Positions 40,012 to 49,311 of a stretch of DNA of 64,000 bases are shown here, one piece after another. The position numbers and the translations under genes were made by a program. Origin of the DNA: Mycobacterium sp. OTB74 (GTDB lineage: Bacteria; Actinomycetota; Actinomycetes; Mycobacteriales; Mycobacteriaceae); assembly GCF_029892685.1 (NCBI RefSeq), contig NZ_JARXVD010000019.1, positions 1 to 64,000 on the forward strand, written 5' to 3'. The notes beneath the pieces are model-generated. The model had not been told where the DNA came from. It did no database searches and saw nothing but the letters and a program-made list of their open reading frames with translations. Each line of letters opens with the position of its first letter. Positions within the stretch are counted from its first letter, which is position 1.

Positions 40012-41994
40012 ATGAGCACATTCCATACAGTCTTGGTGGCCAACCGCGGCGAGATCGCGGTCCGAGTCATCCGCACGTTGCGCGCCAGGGGTGTTCGCTC
40101 GGTGGCGGTGTTCAGCGATGCCGATGCCGGCGCCCGGCACGTCTTGGAAGCTGATACTGCTGTCAGACTGGGCCCGGCCCCGGCGCGGCAGAGCTACCTG
40201 AACATCGAGGCGATTGTCGACGCTGCCCGCCGCACCGGCGCGCAGGCGGTACACCCGGGCTACGGATTCCTTTCCGAGAACGCCGAATTCGCCGCCGCGC
40301 TGCAGGATGCCGGAATCGTGTTCGTCGGTCCCGGTGCCAAGGCCATCGCCACCATGGGAGACAAGATCACCGCGAAGGCCGCGGTGTCTGCATTCGGTGT
40401 TCCGGTGGTACCTGGCATCTCACGTCCCGGGCTGACTGATGACGATCTGATCGCCGGCGCCCCTGAAGTCGGCTTCCCGGTCCTGGTGAAGCCGTCTGCC
40501 GGTGGCGGCGGCAAGGGTATGCGGGTGGTGCATGCTGCCAGTGAGCTGCCGGCCGCGCTGGCCTCAGCGCGCCGCGAGGCTGCTGCTGCGTTCGGCGACG
40601 ACACCCTGTTCCTGGAACGGTTCGTGTTGAACCCCAGGCACATCGAGGTGCAGATCGTCGCCGACGGCCACGGCAATGTCGTCCATCTGGGTGAGCGCGA
40701 ATGCAGCCTGCAGAGGCGCCATCAGAAGGTCATCGAAGAGGCGCCGTCGCCACTACTAGACCAGGCGACCCGAGCCAGGATCGGTGCTGCGGCCTGCGAC
40801 ACCGCCCGTAGCGTCGACTACCGCGGCGCGGGTACGGTGGAATTCATCGTCTCGGCCGACAAGCCCGATGAGTTCTTCTTCATGGAGATGAATACCCGTC
40901 TGCAGGTGGAACATCCGGTGACTGAGATGGTCACCGGAGTGGACCTGGTCGAGTGGCAGCTCCGAGTGGCCGCGGGCGAGGCGCTGCCGGTGGCCCAGGA
41001 CGACATGACCCTGACCGGCCATGCCATCGAGGCCCGCGTGTACGCCGAGGATCCGGCCAACGGTTTCCTGCCGACCGGCGGGACCGTGCTGGCGTTGGCC
41101 GAACCGGCAGGGGCGCGAGTGGATTCCGGTATCCGGGCGGGGTCGGTGATCGGCAGCGATTACGACCCGATGCTCTCGAAAATCATTGCCTATGGCCCAG
41201 ATCGAGCTTCGGCGCTGAGCGGGCTGGATCGCGCGCTGGCAGACACCGCGGTGCTGGGCGTCGGCACCAACATCGAATTCCTGCGCTTCTTACTCGCCGA
41301 TGAGGATGTGCAAGCGGGTCGACTGGACACCGGACTGCTGGACCGCCGCACCGGCGACTATGCCGCAGCCCGCGCCGGGGACGATCAACTGATCGCCGCG
41401 GCGGCCTATCGCTGGCTGCACAGTTGGCCTGCCGACGGCGACCTTTGGGCCACCCCGTCCGGTTGGCGGGTGGGGGAGCACGCTGCCGTCACCGCACGAT
41501 TGCGCGCCGGCGACCGTACCGATCACGTGCATTTCACCGGCTGTCCGGACCACGCGACCGCACGTGTCGAAGATGGTCAATCACACTGTGTCACAGCAGA
41601 GTTGGACGGCGTTCGGTTGACAGTCACCGTCGATGGGCTGCGCACCGAGTACCTGACCGCCGTCGAAGACCACAGGCTCTGGCTGGCCGGCGCCGGCCGG
41701 ACGATCGTCGTCGAGGAGGTCCGTGAGGCGCCGGTGCGCCCCGACGACGAGCACAGCGGTGACGCCGAGATCGTCAGCCCGATGCCCGGATCGGTTGTCG
41801 CCGTTGGCATCGAAGATGGGTCGACGGTGAGGAGTGGTGACGTCGTTGTCACCGTCGAGGCCATGAAGATGGAGCACGCGCTGTCCACGCCAGTGGACGG
41901 CACGGTGGAATTGCTTGTCGCCGTTGGCGATCAGGTCAAGGTGGGTCAGCCGCTGGCTCGGATCACCGCTGCAATCAAGGAGACTCAGGAATGA
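40012..41994 (+). CDS. accA1: Acyl-CoA carboxylase alpha subunit (biotin carboxylase + BCCP)
   Basis: The 660-aa protein has a biotin carboxylase domain starting VLVANRGEIAVRVIRTLRA, the ATP-grasp loop KPSAGGGGKGMRVV (about 160-173), HIEVQIVADGHG, and MEMNTRLQVEHPVTEMVTG. A linker follows, then a C-terminal biotin carrier domain with biotinyl Lys619 in VEAMKMEHAL. It forms the MCC holoenzyme with AccD1; homologous to Rv2501c. Start ATG 40012, just after the accD1 stop. The 3' end overlaps fadE19 by 4 nt (ATGA). Confidence 0.94.
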   Translation: MSTFHTVLVANRGEIAVRVIRTLRARGVRSVAVFSDADAGARHVLEADTAVRLGPAPARQSYLNIEAIVDAARRTGAQAVHPGYGFLSENAEFAAALQDAGIVFVGPGAKAIATMGDKITAKAAVSAFGVPVVPGISRPGLTDDDLIAGAPEVGFPVLVKPSAGGGGKGMRVVHAASELPAALASARREAAAAFGDDTLFLERFVLNPRHIEVQIVADGHGNVVHLGERECSLQRRHQKVIEEAPSPLLDQATRARIGAAACDTARSVDYRGAGTVEFIVSADKPDEFFFMEMNTRLQVEHPVTEMVTGVDLVEWQLRVAAGEALPVAQDDMTLTGHAIEARVYAEDPANGFLPTGGTVLALAEPAGARVDSGIRAGSVIGSDYDPMLSKIIAYGPDRASALSGLDRALADTAVLGVGTNIEFLRFLLADEDVQAGRLDTGLLDRRTGDYAAARAGDDQLIAAAAYRWLHSWPADGDLWATPSGWRVGEHAAVTARLRAGDRTDHVHFTGCPDHATARVEDGQSHCVTAELDGVRLTVTVDGLRTEYLTAVEDHRLWLAGAGRTIVVEEVREAPVRPDDEHSGDAEIVSPMPGSVVAVGIEDGSTVRSGDVVVTVEAMKMEHALSTPVDGTVELLVAVGDQVKVGQPLARITAAIKETQE

Positions 41995-43151
41995 GCGACT
42001 TTATGTCTACCGGCAACCTGCCGGATCATTACGCCGAATTGGCCAAGACGGTGCGCGACTTCGCGCAGACGGTCGTTGCGCCTGTTGCCGCCAAGCACGA
42101 CAAGGAACATTCGTTCCCCTATGAGGTCATCGACGGTATGGCCGACATGGGCCTGTTCGGTCTGCCGTTCCCCGAGGAGCACGGCGGCATGGGCGGCGAC
42201 TACTTCGCGCTGTGTCTGGCGCTGGAGGAGCTCGGCAAGGTCGACCAGAGCGTCGCAATCACCCTGGAAGCCGGAGTGTCGCTGGGCGCAATGCCCGTAT
42301 ACCGCTTCGGCACCGAAGAGCAGAAGCAGCAGTGGCTGCCGCTGTTGGCGAGCGGAAAAGCGTTGGGCGCCTTCGGTTTGACCGAGGCCGGCGGCGGTAG
42401 CGACGCCGGTGCCACCAAGACGACGGCAAAGTTGGACGGCGACACCTGGGTGATCAACGGCTCCAAGCAGTTCATCACCAACTCCGGTACTGACATCACC
42501 AAGCTGGTGACAGTTACCGCGGTGACCGGGGAAACCGATGGCCGCAAAGAGATTTCGTCGATCCTGGTGCCGGTCCCCACCCCGGGCTTCACCGCTGAGC
42601 CTGCATACGACAAGGTCGGCTGGAATGCCTCTGACACGCACCCGTTGAGCTTCGACGACGTGCGGGTGCCCGCAGAGAATCTGCTCGGTGAGCGCGGCCG
42701 TGGCTACGCCAACTTCCTGCGCATCCTGGACGAGGGCCGCATCGCTATTGCCGCGTTGTCGGTCGGTGCGGCGCAGGGCTGCGCCGACGAATGCGTCAAG
42801 TACTCCAAGGAGCGGGAAGCCTTCGGTCGCAAGATCGGTGGCTACCAGGCCATCGCATTCAAGATCGCCCGGATGGAAGCCCGGGCCCACGCCGCGCGGA
42901 CCGCGTACTACGATGCCGCGGCACTGATGTTGGCCGGCAAGCCGTTCAAGAAGGCGGCGTGCGTGGCCAAGCTGGTGGCCAGCGAGGCCGCCATGGACAA
43001 CGCCCGCGACGCCACTCAGATCTTCGGCGGCTACGGGTTCATGAACGAGTACCCGGTTGCGCGCCATTACCGGGACAGCAAGATCCTCGAAATCGGCGAA
43101 GGGACAACGGAAGTGCAGCTGATGCTGATCGCACGGGAGGCCGGGCTGTGA
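41991..43151 (+). CDS. fadE19: Acyl-CoA dehydrogenase (isovaleryl-CoA-type)
   Basis: The 386-aa flavoprotein has FGLTEAGGGSDAGATKTTA (FAD signature 1, about 124-142), QFITNSGTD, and a C-terminal GYGFMNEYPVARHYRDSKILEIGEGTTEVQ. The Glu of EGTTE (about residue 371) is at the usual catalytic base position of short-chain members. In the leucine pathway it would oxidise isovaleryl-CoA to methylcrotonyl-CoA, the AccA1D1 substrate. Homologue of Rv2500c. Overlaps accA1 by 4 nt and its stop overlaps the GTG of the MaoC-like gene. Confidence 0.92.
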   Translation: MSDFMSTGNLPDHYAELAKTVRDFAQTVVAPVAAKHDKEHSFPYEVIDGMADMGLFGLPFPEEHGGMGGDYFALCLALEELGKVDQSVAITLEAGVSLGAMPVYRFGTEEQKQQWLPLLASGKALGAFGLTEAGGGSDAGATKTTAKLDGDTWVINGSKQFITNSGTDITKLVTVTAVTGETDGRKEISSILVPVPTPGFTAEPAYDKVGWNASDTHPLSFDDVRVPAENLLGERGRGYANFLRILDEGRIAIAALSVGAAQGCADECVKYSKEREAFGRKIGGYQAIAFKIARMEARAHAARTAYYDAAALMLAGKPFKKAACVAKLVASEAAMDNARDATQIFGGYGFMNEYPVARHYRDSKILEIGEGTTEVQLMLIAREAGL

Positions 43152-43657
43152 CGGGAGAAGATGCGCCCAAAAAGGTCGTCGAGCAGCGCGGGCTCTGGTT
43201 CGAGGAGTTCGAGACCGGGGTGTTGTATCTGCACCGGCCGGGCCGCACCATCACCGAGGCCGACAACGTGCTGTTCACCACGTTGACCATGAACACCCAG
43301 GCGCTTCATCTGGATGCGGCATTCTCGGATGCGCTGCCGCCGTTCAATGCACGCCTGGTGAACTCGATGTTCACGCTGTCCACGCTGGTCGGCCTGTCCG
43401 TCGCCCAACTGACTCAGGGCACCATTGTGGGCAACCTCGGCTTCTCTGACATCGCCTTCCCCAAGCCGATGTTCCACGGCGACACCCTGTACGCCGAGTC
43501 CGAGGTGATCGAGAAGCGTGAGTCCAAGAGCCGTCCGGGCGAGGGCATCGTCACCTTCGCCCACACCGGCCGCAACCAGCACGGCGTCATCGTGGCGACC
43601 GCGACGCGCAAGACCATGGTGCGGATGCGTCCCTCGGAATCGGCGGGGGAGGCCTGA
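43148..43657 (+). CDS. MaoC-like hot-dog dehydratase (Rv2499c homologue)
   Basis: The 169-aa single hot-dog protein has GLWFEEFETGVLYLHRPGRTITEADNVLFT (about 15-44), then the catalytic-type segment NTQALHLDAAFSDA (about 48-61; D/N-x-x-x-x-H pattern), and FGD-like MFHGDTLYAESEV. MaoC hydratases add water to enoyl-CoAs. In this operon it could hydrate 3-methylglutaconyl-CoA or act on a similar CoA intermediate. GTG start overlaps the fadE19 stop (GTGA), and its stop overlaps citE by one base (TGATG). Confidence 0.82.
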   Translation: MTGEDAPKKVVEQRGLWFEEFETGVLYLHRPGRTITEADNVLFTTLTMNTQALHLDAAFSDALPPFNARLVNSMFTLSTLVGLSVAQLTQGTIVGNLGFSDIAFPKPMFHGDTLYAESEVIEKRESKSRPGEGIVTFAHTGRNQHGVIVATATRKTMVRMRPSESAGEA

Positions 43658-44463
43658 TGGCGCTGCACAATCCCGGTCCCGGCTGGCTGTTCTGCCCGGC
43701 CGACCGTCCCGAACGGTTCGAAAAAGCCGCGGCAGCAGCCGATGTCGTCATTCTTGACCTGGAGGATGGCTGCGCGGCAAAGGACCGTCCGGCTGCCCGG
43801 CAGGCGCTGGTCGACACCCCGCTGGACCCGGCCCGCACAGTCGTGCGGGTGAATCCGACCGATACGGCCGACCACAAGTTGGACTTGGAGGCGCTGGCCC
43901 GCACGCCGTACACCACGGTGATGCTGGCCAAAACCGAATCTGCCGAGCAGGTTCGGGCATTGGCGCCACTGGATGTGGTGGTGCTGGTGGAAACCCCGCT
44001 GGGAGCACTGGCAGTCACCGAGACCGCCCGCGTCGAAAATGCGTTCGCCGTCATGTGGGGCGCTGAGGACCTGTTTGCGGTTCTGGGCGGCACCGCCAAC
44101 CGCTGGCCCGATGACAGCTACCGTGATGTCGCCAAGCACGTGCGGTCGCAATCGCTGTTGGCCGCCAAGGCTTTTGGCAAGCTCGCGCTGGATTCGGTGT
44201 ACCTGGACATCAAGAACCTCGACGGGCTGCGCACCGAGGTCGATGATGCGGTGGCGGTCGGATTCGACGCCAAGGTGGCCATCCACCCGACCCAGGTTGC
44301 GGTGATCCGAGCTGGCTACACGCCGACCGAGAAGGAAATCACTTGGGCGCGTGCGGTACTCGATGCGGCGACCCGCGAGCGCGGGGTGTTCCAGTACGAC
44401 GGCCTAATGGTGGACATGCCGGTGCTGCGCCGGGCTGAGCGGATCGTCGCGCTGGCTCCCTAG
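43657..44463 (+). CDS. citE: HpcH/HpaI-fold CoA lyase, CitE-like (Rv2498c homologue)
   Basis: The 268-aa TIM-barrel lyase has LFCPADRPERFEKAAAAADVVILDLEDG (about 6-33, with metal-binding Asp/Glu), RVNPTDTADHKLDL, VVLVETPLGALAV (Glu, metal ligand), VMWGAEDLFAVLGG (Asp ligand) and AIHPTQVAVI. M. tuberculosis Rv2498c is reported to act as a beta-hydroxyacyl-CoA lyase in leucine catabolism and itaconate dissimilation, which fits this operon: HMG-CoA would be cleaved to acetoacetate and acetyl-CoA. The gene overlaps the MaoC-like gene by one base. Confidence 0.9.
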   Translation: MALHNPGPGWLFCPADRPERFEKAAAAADVVILDLEDGCAAKDRPAARQALVDTPLDPARTVVRVNPTDTADHKLDLEALARTPYTTVMLAKTESAEQVRALAPLDVVVLVETPLGALAVTETARVENAFAVMWGAEDLFAVLGGTANRWPDDSYRDVAKHVRSQSLLAAKAFGKLALDSVYLDIKNLDGLRTEVDDAVAVGFDAKVAIHPTQVAVIRAGYTPTEKEITWARAVLDAATRERGVFQYDGLMVDMPVLRRAERIVALAP

Positions 44464-44475
44464 TTGTTTTTCTCT

Positions 44476-44537
44476 GGCCGAAACGGTGTTCCGGCAGGGA
44501 AAGTTCGACAACAGGCCTGCTGGAATGCCGTTTCGCC
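44476..44537. terminator. Long imperfect inverted repeat after citE
   Basis: Left arm 44476-44498 and right arm 44516-44537 share GAAACGG, TTCC and GCAGG in inverted order (about 18 of 22 positions), with a 17-nt loop. It lies 12 nt after the citE stop and before the MFS gene and may end the acc-citE transcript; there is no T-tract on the right side. Confidence 0.4.
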
Positions 44538-44568
44538 GCCGGGGTAGTCAGGGGGTATCGTCGCCGAA

Positions 44569-45768
44569 GTGGTTTCAGGCCAGCTTGATCCGGCCGCACT
44601 GCAGCGGGCCCGCGTCGCTGTCGCAACACTGTTCCTGACCAACGGGGCGATCTTCGCCAATCTGGTGCCGCACTATCCGGAGATCAAGGACGACCTGCAC
44701 CTGAGCAACGCCGTCTACGGTGCGACCGTCGCGGCCTTCTCCGCTGGCGCACTGGTGGCCGGTGTGGCCGCAGGTGTGCTGATCCGGCGTTACCGGTCAG
44801 CGCGGGTTGCGGTGATTGCCACGGTCGGGCTGGCGGTATTCGTGGTCATCGCCGCCGTGGCGCGCGGCGCCATAGTGCTGGCCGCAGCGCTGTTTCTGGC
44901 CGGGGCTTGTGACGCGATGGCCGATGTGGCCCAAAATGCCCACGGACTGCGCGTGCAGCGCGACTACGGGCGGTCCATTATCAACTCGTTCCATGCGGTT
45001 TGGGCGGTCGGCGCAATCTTCGGCGGACTGACCGGTGCGGCCGTGATCGCCCTGGACATACCGCGTGGTGTCCATCTGACTGTGGTCGCGCTGGTGGCGT
45101 GCGCGTTGGCGCTGACGGCAGACCGCTTCCTACTGGGTGGGCCGGAGCACGAGGACCATCCGGCCGCGCGCAGAGCGGTCAGCGCCGGGCCTGGCCGTGG
45201 CGTCTGGTTGACGCTGCTCGCTCTGGTGGTGATCGGCATCGCGGGTGCGACCGTCGAGGATTCCGGCAGTTCCTGGGCCACGCTCTACCTGCAGGACACC
45301 CTGCACGCGCCCCCGGCGATTGCGGTGTTCGGCTATATCGCGTTGGTCGGATTCATGTTTGTGGGGCGGCTGTTCGGCGACCGACTGGTCGATCGGTTTG
45401 GCGAGCGGTCGGTGGTGAAGGCCGGCGGTCTGCTCACAGCTGCAGGAATGGGCGCTGCGCTGGCGTTTCCGACCGTCGCTGGAACCATCGCCGGTTTCGC
45501 GGCCGCGGGTTTGGGGGTGGCGACGCTGATCCCGGCCGCGATGCACACCGCTGACCAATTGCCGGGACTGCGGCCAGGTACCGGTCTGACGGTGGTCACG
45601 TGGTTGATGCGGGTGGGGTTTCTCGGTGCCCCGCTGCTGGTGGGCTTCATTGCCGACGCGGCGGGGTTACGCGTTGGTCTGCTGATCGTGCCGGTGGCTG
45701 GGGTGCTGGCGAGCTTGCTCGCCGGTGCGTCGGCTCGCGACACGAACCCATTCCATGACTGGCGATGA
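44569..45768 (+). CDS. MFS transporter inserted in the bkd cluster
   Basis: The 399-aa MFS protein has 12 predicted helices. LFLTNGAIFANLVPHYPEIKDDLHLSNAVYG (about 22-52) is typical of the YbjJ/sugar-efflux-like MFS group. VRVQRDYGRSIINSFHAVWAVGAIFGG and GRLFGDRLVDRFGERSVVKAGGLL carry MFS loop motifs. The substrate is unknown. GTG start with weak ribosome binding site; separated from citE by a stem-loop and from bkdA by 192 nt, so it may be its own transcript. It has no counterpart at this position in M. tuberculosis as I recall. Confidence 0.82.
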   Translation: MVSGQLDPAALQRARVAVATLFLTNGAIFANLVPHYPEIKDDLHLSNAVYGATVAAFSAGALVAGVAAGVLIRRYRSARVAVIATVGLAVFVVIAAVARGAIVLAAALFLAGACDAMADVAQNAHGLRVQRDYGRSIINSFHAVWAVGAIFGGLTGAAVIALDIPRGVHLTVVALVACALALTADRFLLGGPEHEDHPAARRAVSAGPGRGVWLTLLALVVIGIAGATVEDSGSSWATLYLQDTLHAPPAIAVFGYIALVGFMFVGRLFGDRLVDRFGERSVVKAGGLLTAAGMGAALAFPTVAGTIAGFAAAGLGVATLIPAAMHTADQLPGLRPGTGLTVVTWLMRVGFLGAPLLVGFIADAAGLRVGLLIVPVAGVLASLLAGASARDTNPFHDWR

Positions 45769-45960
45769 ACGCGGCTGTGTCCGATTCCGGCGCATAATGG
45801 CAGTGATGCCCCAGCACTGCGGCGAGTAGAGCGGATCATCGGGCGGCGCCACACCCCGGCACCGGCCCAGCGGCCCCTAACCAGGGTTTGCTCTGACCGC
45901 CACCGCGCTGAGCACCTCGCGGACTGGCGGCCGAACATGCCGTCACCGATAGGAGGCGGT

Positions 45961-47064
45961 ATGGCTGAGACAGTGGCCGCGCAACGTGCTGCGGAACTGG
46001 CCCTGGCACCAGTGCAACTCATCGCGCCCGACGGAACGCCCACTCTCGACGAGCGATATCGCCGCGACCTACCGCCGGAAACCCTCGCCTGGCTCTACGA
46101 ACTGATGGTCGTGACCCGGGATGTGGACGGCGAGTTCATCAACCTGCAGCGGCAGGGAGAACTGGCACTGTTCGCGTCGTGCCGCGGCCAGGAGGCTGCC
46201 CAGATCGGCGCGACAGCCTGCCTGCGCAAGGCCGACTGGGTTTTCCCGCAGTACCGCGAACTCGGTGTCTTCCTGACCCGTGGGATCACGGCAGCACAGG
46301 TGAGCGCGGTATGGCGCGGCCGCTGGCACGGCGGTCTCGGATTCACCGAAAAGCATTGTGCCCCAATCTCTATTCCGATCGGTACGCACGGCCTGCACGC
46401 TGTCGGGGCTGCCATGGCCGCGCAGCGACTGGGAGAGGACTCGGTCACGGTGGCGTTTCTGGGCGACGGTGCCACCTCCGAGGGCGATGCCCATGAGGCG
46501 TTCAACATCGCGGCGGTGACCGCGGCACCGTGCGTGTTCTTCATCCAGAACAACCAGTGGGCCATCTCGGTGCCGGTGAGTCATCAGCAGGCGGGGCCGT
46601 CGATTGCGCACCGCGCCATCGGTTACGGCATGCCGGGGGTCCGGGTCGACGGCAACGATGTGCTGGCCTGTTATGCGGTGATGGACCAGGCAGTACAGCG
46701 TGCCCGAGACGGCGGCGGGCCGACGCTGATCGAGGCCGTGACCTACCGGATGGGCCCACACACCACCTCAGATGACCCGACCCGGTACCGCTCGGAGGAG
46801 GAGCTGAAGTATTGGGAAGCCCGCGATCCCATCGCCCGCTACCGCACCTATCTGTGGAGCATCGGGATACTGACCCCGCGCCTGGACGAACGAGTGCAGG
46901 CGCGGTCGCATCGCCTGCGCGACGAGTTGCGCGAGGCGGTACTGACCACACCGGATATCGGCATCGCGGAGGTTTTCGACACCGTGTACGCCGAGATCAC
47001 CCCGGAGCTGGCTCGCCAACGCGAAGAGCTGATCGCCGAACTGGAGTGGGAGGGCCCGAGATGA
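45961..47064 (+). CDS. bkdA: Branched-chain 2-oxo acid dehydrogenase E1 alpha
   Basis: The 367-aa TPP-dependent subunit has LMVVTRDVDGEFINLQRQGELALFASCRGQEA (about 44-75), HGLHAVGAAMAAQRLG, and the TPP motif GDGATSEGDAHEAFNIAAVTAAPCVFFIQNNQWA (GDG...NN, about 167-200). The YRMGPHTTSDDPTRYR phosphorylation-loop segment of the BCKDH/PDH family is kept. It decarboxylates keto acids from Leu, Ile and Val (Rv2497c homologue; called pdhA in older work). AGGAGG precedes the ATG by 4 nt. The stop overlaps bkdB by 4 nt. The E3 partner is not in the window. Confidence 0.93.
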   Translation: MAETVAAQRAAELALAPVQLIAPDGTPTLDERYRRDLPPETLAWLYELMVVTRDVDGEFINLQRQGELALFASCRGQEAAQIGATACLRKADWVFPQYRELGVFLTRGITAAQVSAVWRGRWHGGLGFTEKHCAPISIPIGTHGLHAVGAAMAAQRLGEDSVTVAFLGDGATSEGDAHEAFNIAAVTAAPCVFFIQNNQWAISVPVSHQQAGPSIAHRAIGYGMPGVRVDGNDVLACYAVMDQAVQRARDGGGPTLIEAVTYRMGPHTTSDDPTRYRSEEELKYWEARDPIARYRTYLWSIGILTPRLDERVQARSHRLRDELREAVLTTPDIGIAEVFDTVYAEITPELARQREELIAELEWEGPR

Positions 47065-48113
47065 CTCAGATCGTCGAACGACCGCCGATGTCCGGTGACT
47101 CCGGCGATGAGCTACCTGAGCAGGGCGGCCCGGTGGCGCCGTCCACGGTCACCATGGCCCAGGCGATCAACCGAGCGTTGCACGATGCCATGGCCGTCGA
47201 CGACCGGGTACTGGTCTTCGGCGAGGACGTCGGCAAACTGGGCGGGGTCTTCCGCGTCACCGAAGGACTGCAGGAAACCTACGGTGCGGCAAGGTGTTTC
47301 GACACCCCGGTGGCCGAATCAGCGATCATCGGCATCGCGATCGGCATGGCCATCCGCGGGCTTGTGCCGGTTCCGGAAATCCAGTTCGACGGCTTCGCCG
47401 CACCGGCGTTCGACCAGATCGTCAGTCACCTGGCCAAATACCGCATGCGCACCCGTGGTGACATCGACATGGCGGTGACCATCCGGATCCCGTCGTTCGG
47501 TGGAATCGGTGCGGTGGAACATCATTCGGAATCCACCGAGTCGTACTGGCTGCACACCGCCGGCCTCAAGGTGGTGGTGCCGTCCACTCCGTCGGATGCC
47601 TATTGGTTGCTGCGGCATGCGATTTCGGCTCGTGACCCGGTGGTGTACCTGGAGCCTAAACGCCGGTACTGGACGCGGGGGACGCTGGACACCGATACCC
47701 CGGCGCTCCCGATCGGCCGTGCGGCGGTGCGCCGCACCGGCGGCGACGTCACGGTGATCACCTATGGCTCGCTGGTCGACACCGCCCTGGCCGCAGCCGA
47801 TTTGGTGGCCGATACCCACCGATTGGAAGTCATTGACCTCAGATCGCTCAACCCACTGGACTTCGACACCATTGCCGCATCGGTACGCAAGACCGGCCGC
47901 GCGGTGATCATGCACGAAGGCCCGCGGACCCTCGGCTTCGGCGCCGAGTTGGCGGCGCGGATTTCTGAGGAGTTGTTCTACGACTTGGAGTCACCGGTGT
48001 TGCGTGCCACCGGATTCGACACCCCAAACCCGCCGGCGCGGATGGAGAAGCTGTGGCTGCCGGGTGTAGATCGGCTGCTGGATTGCGTGCACAAAGCAAT
48101 GAGCCGGCCGTGA
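47061..48113 (+). CDS. bkdB: Branched-chain 2-oxo acid dehydrogenase E1 beta
   Basis: The 350-aa subunit has an extra N-terminal segment of about 28 residues, then STVTMAQAINRALHDAMAVDDRVLVFGEDVGKLGGVFRVT (TPP-binding Glu in GEDVG), DTPVAESAIIGIAIGMAIRGLVPVPEIQFDGFAAPAFDQI, and the C-terminal transketolase domain with VEVIDLRSLNPLD-like text. It forms the E1 alpha2beta2 tetramer with BkdA (Rv2496c homologue). ATG overlaps the bkdA stop (ATGA), and its own stop overlaps the GTG of bkdC. Confidence 0.93.
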   Translation: MTQIVERPPMSGDSGDELPEQGGPVAPSTVTMAQAINRALHDAMAVDDRVLVFGEDVGKLGGVFRVTEGLQETYGAARCFDTPVAESAIIGIAIGMAIRGLVPVPEIQFDGFAAPAFDQIVSHLAKYRMRTRGDIDMAVTIRIPSFGGIGAVEHHSESTESYWLHTAGLKVVVPSTPSDAYWLLRHAISARDPVVYLEPKRRYWTRGTLDTDTPALPIGRAAVRRTGGDVTVITYGSLVDTALAAADLVADTHRLEVIDLRSLNPLDFDTIAASVRKTGRAVIMHEGPRTLGFGAELAARISEELFYDLESPVLRATGFDTPNPPARMEKLWLPGVDRLLDCVHKAMSRP

Positions 48114-49303
48114 GCACGGTCCGCGAGTTCCTGGTACCCGATCTCGGTGAGGGCTTGGAGGACGCCACCATTACCGCGTGGGCGGTGGCCGTCGGCGATA
48201 CCGTCGATCTCAACCAGGTGATCTGCACTGTCGAAACCAACAAGGCCGCTGTCGAAATTCCCAGCCCGTACTCCGGCACGGTCACCGAACTCGGTGGGGC
48301 AGAAGGGCAGACGTTGGCGGTGGGGGCGGTCCTGATCCGCATCGCGACCGACATTTCAGCTGAGGCCACGGTCGATGCCAATAACGGCGCGGCCGTGCCA
48401 GCCCCGCCGACGCAGCCGACGCCACCCAAACGCAACCCGGTACTGGTCGGGTACGGCACCGATGACGAGATGGATTCCAGCCGCCGGCGCGCCCGGGCCA
48501 AACCACCGGTGCGCAAGCTGGCCTCCGAGCTGCACGTGGATCTGACTGGCGTGACGCCATCAGGTCCCGAGGGCATCGTTACCCGTGAGGACGTGCTCGC
48601 CGCAGCGCCACGTGCCGACACCGTCGCAGTGCACGGCGTGCAAGCGGAGATGGCGCGTCGGATGGCCGTGTCGCGCAACGAGATTCCCGACGCCCATGCT
48701 TCCGTTCAGGTTGACTGCACCGAACTGCTTCGGGTGCAGGGCATGTTGTCCGGCGTGGACGAGGCGGTCACACCGTTCGCGCTCATCCTGCGGCTGCTGG
48801 CCGTTACGCTCCGGCACCATCGGGTATTCAATTCGACCTGGGTGTCGACTGACCACGGGCCCAGCGTGCACCTGCATGAATCGGTCCACCTCGGCGTCGG
48901 CGTAGCCACACCCCGCGGCCTACTGGTGCCGGTTGTGCGTGATGCCGAACGGCTACCCACCCGGCAGTTGGCTCAGGAGGTATCCCGGCTGGTGCAGTCC
49001 GCCCGGGCTGGCACCGTGAAACCTATTGAGCTGCAAGGTTCGACATTCACGGTGTCGAACTTCGGTGCGTTGGGTTTGGACGAGGGCGTGCCAGTCATCA
49101 ACTACCCCGAGGCGGCGATCCTGGGGATCGGCTCACTCAAACCACGTGCGGTGGTGGTCGAAGGTGCGATCGTGGCCCGGCCGACCATGACGTTGACCTG
49201 CGCGTTCGACCACCGGATTGCCGACGGGGCCGCCGTCGCGGCGTTCCTCGGCGAGTTGCGGGCACTGATCGAAGCGCCCGAACTCGCCCTGCTCGACGCC
49301 TGA
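48110..49303 (+). CDS. bkdC: Branched-chain 2-oxo acid dehydrogenase E2 (lipoyl acyltransferase)
   Basis: The 397-aa E2 has an N-terminal lipoyl domain (residues 1-80) with lipoyl Lys45 in ETNKAAVEIP. A peripheral-subunit-binding domain (about 125-165) carries VRKLASELHVDLTGVTPSGPEGIVTREDV, and the catalytic domain (about 175-395) has His368 and Asp372 in DHRIADG. It carries the acyl group to CoA, making isovaleryl-, isobutyryl- and 2-methylbutyryl-CoA that feed FadE19 (Rv2495c homologue). Only one lipoyl domain is present. GTG start overlapping bkdB. Confidence 0.93.
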   Translation: MSTVREFLVPDLGEGLEDATITAWAVAVGDTVDLNQVICTVETNKAAVEIPSPYSGTVTELGGAEGQTLAVGAVLIRIATDISAEATVDANNGAAVPAPPTQPTPPKRNPVLVGYGTDDEMDSSRRRARAKPPVRKLASELHVDLTGVTPSGPEGIVTREDVLAAAPRADTVAVHGVQAEMARRMAVSRNEIPDAHASVQVDCTELLRVQGMLSGVDEAVTPFALILRLLAVTLRHHRVFNSTWVSTDHGPSVHLHESVHLGVGVATPRGLLVPVVRDAERLPTRQLAQEVSRLVQSARAGTVKPIELQGSTFTVSNFGALGLDEGVPVINYPEAAILGIGSLKPRAVVVEGAIVARPTMTLTCAFDHRIADGAAVAAFLGELRALIEAPELALLDA

Positions 49304-49311
49304 CCGGCCGG

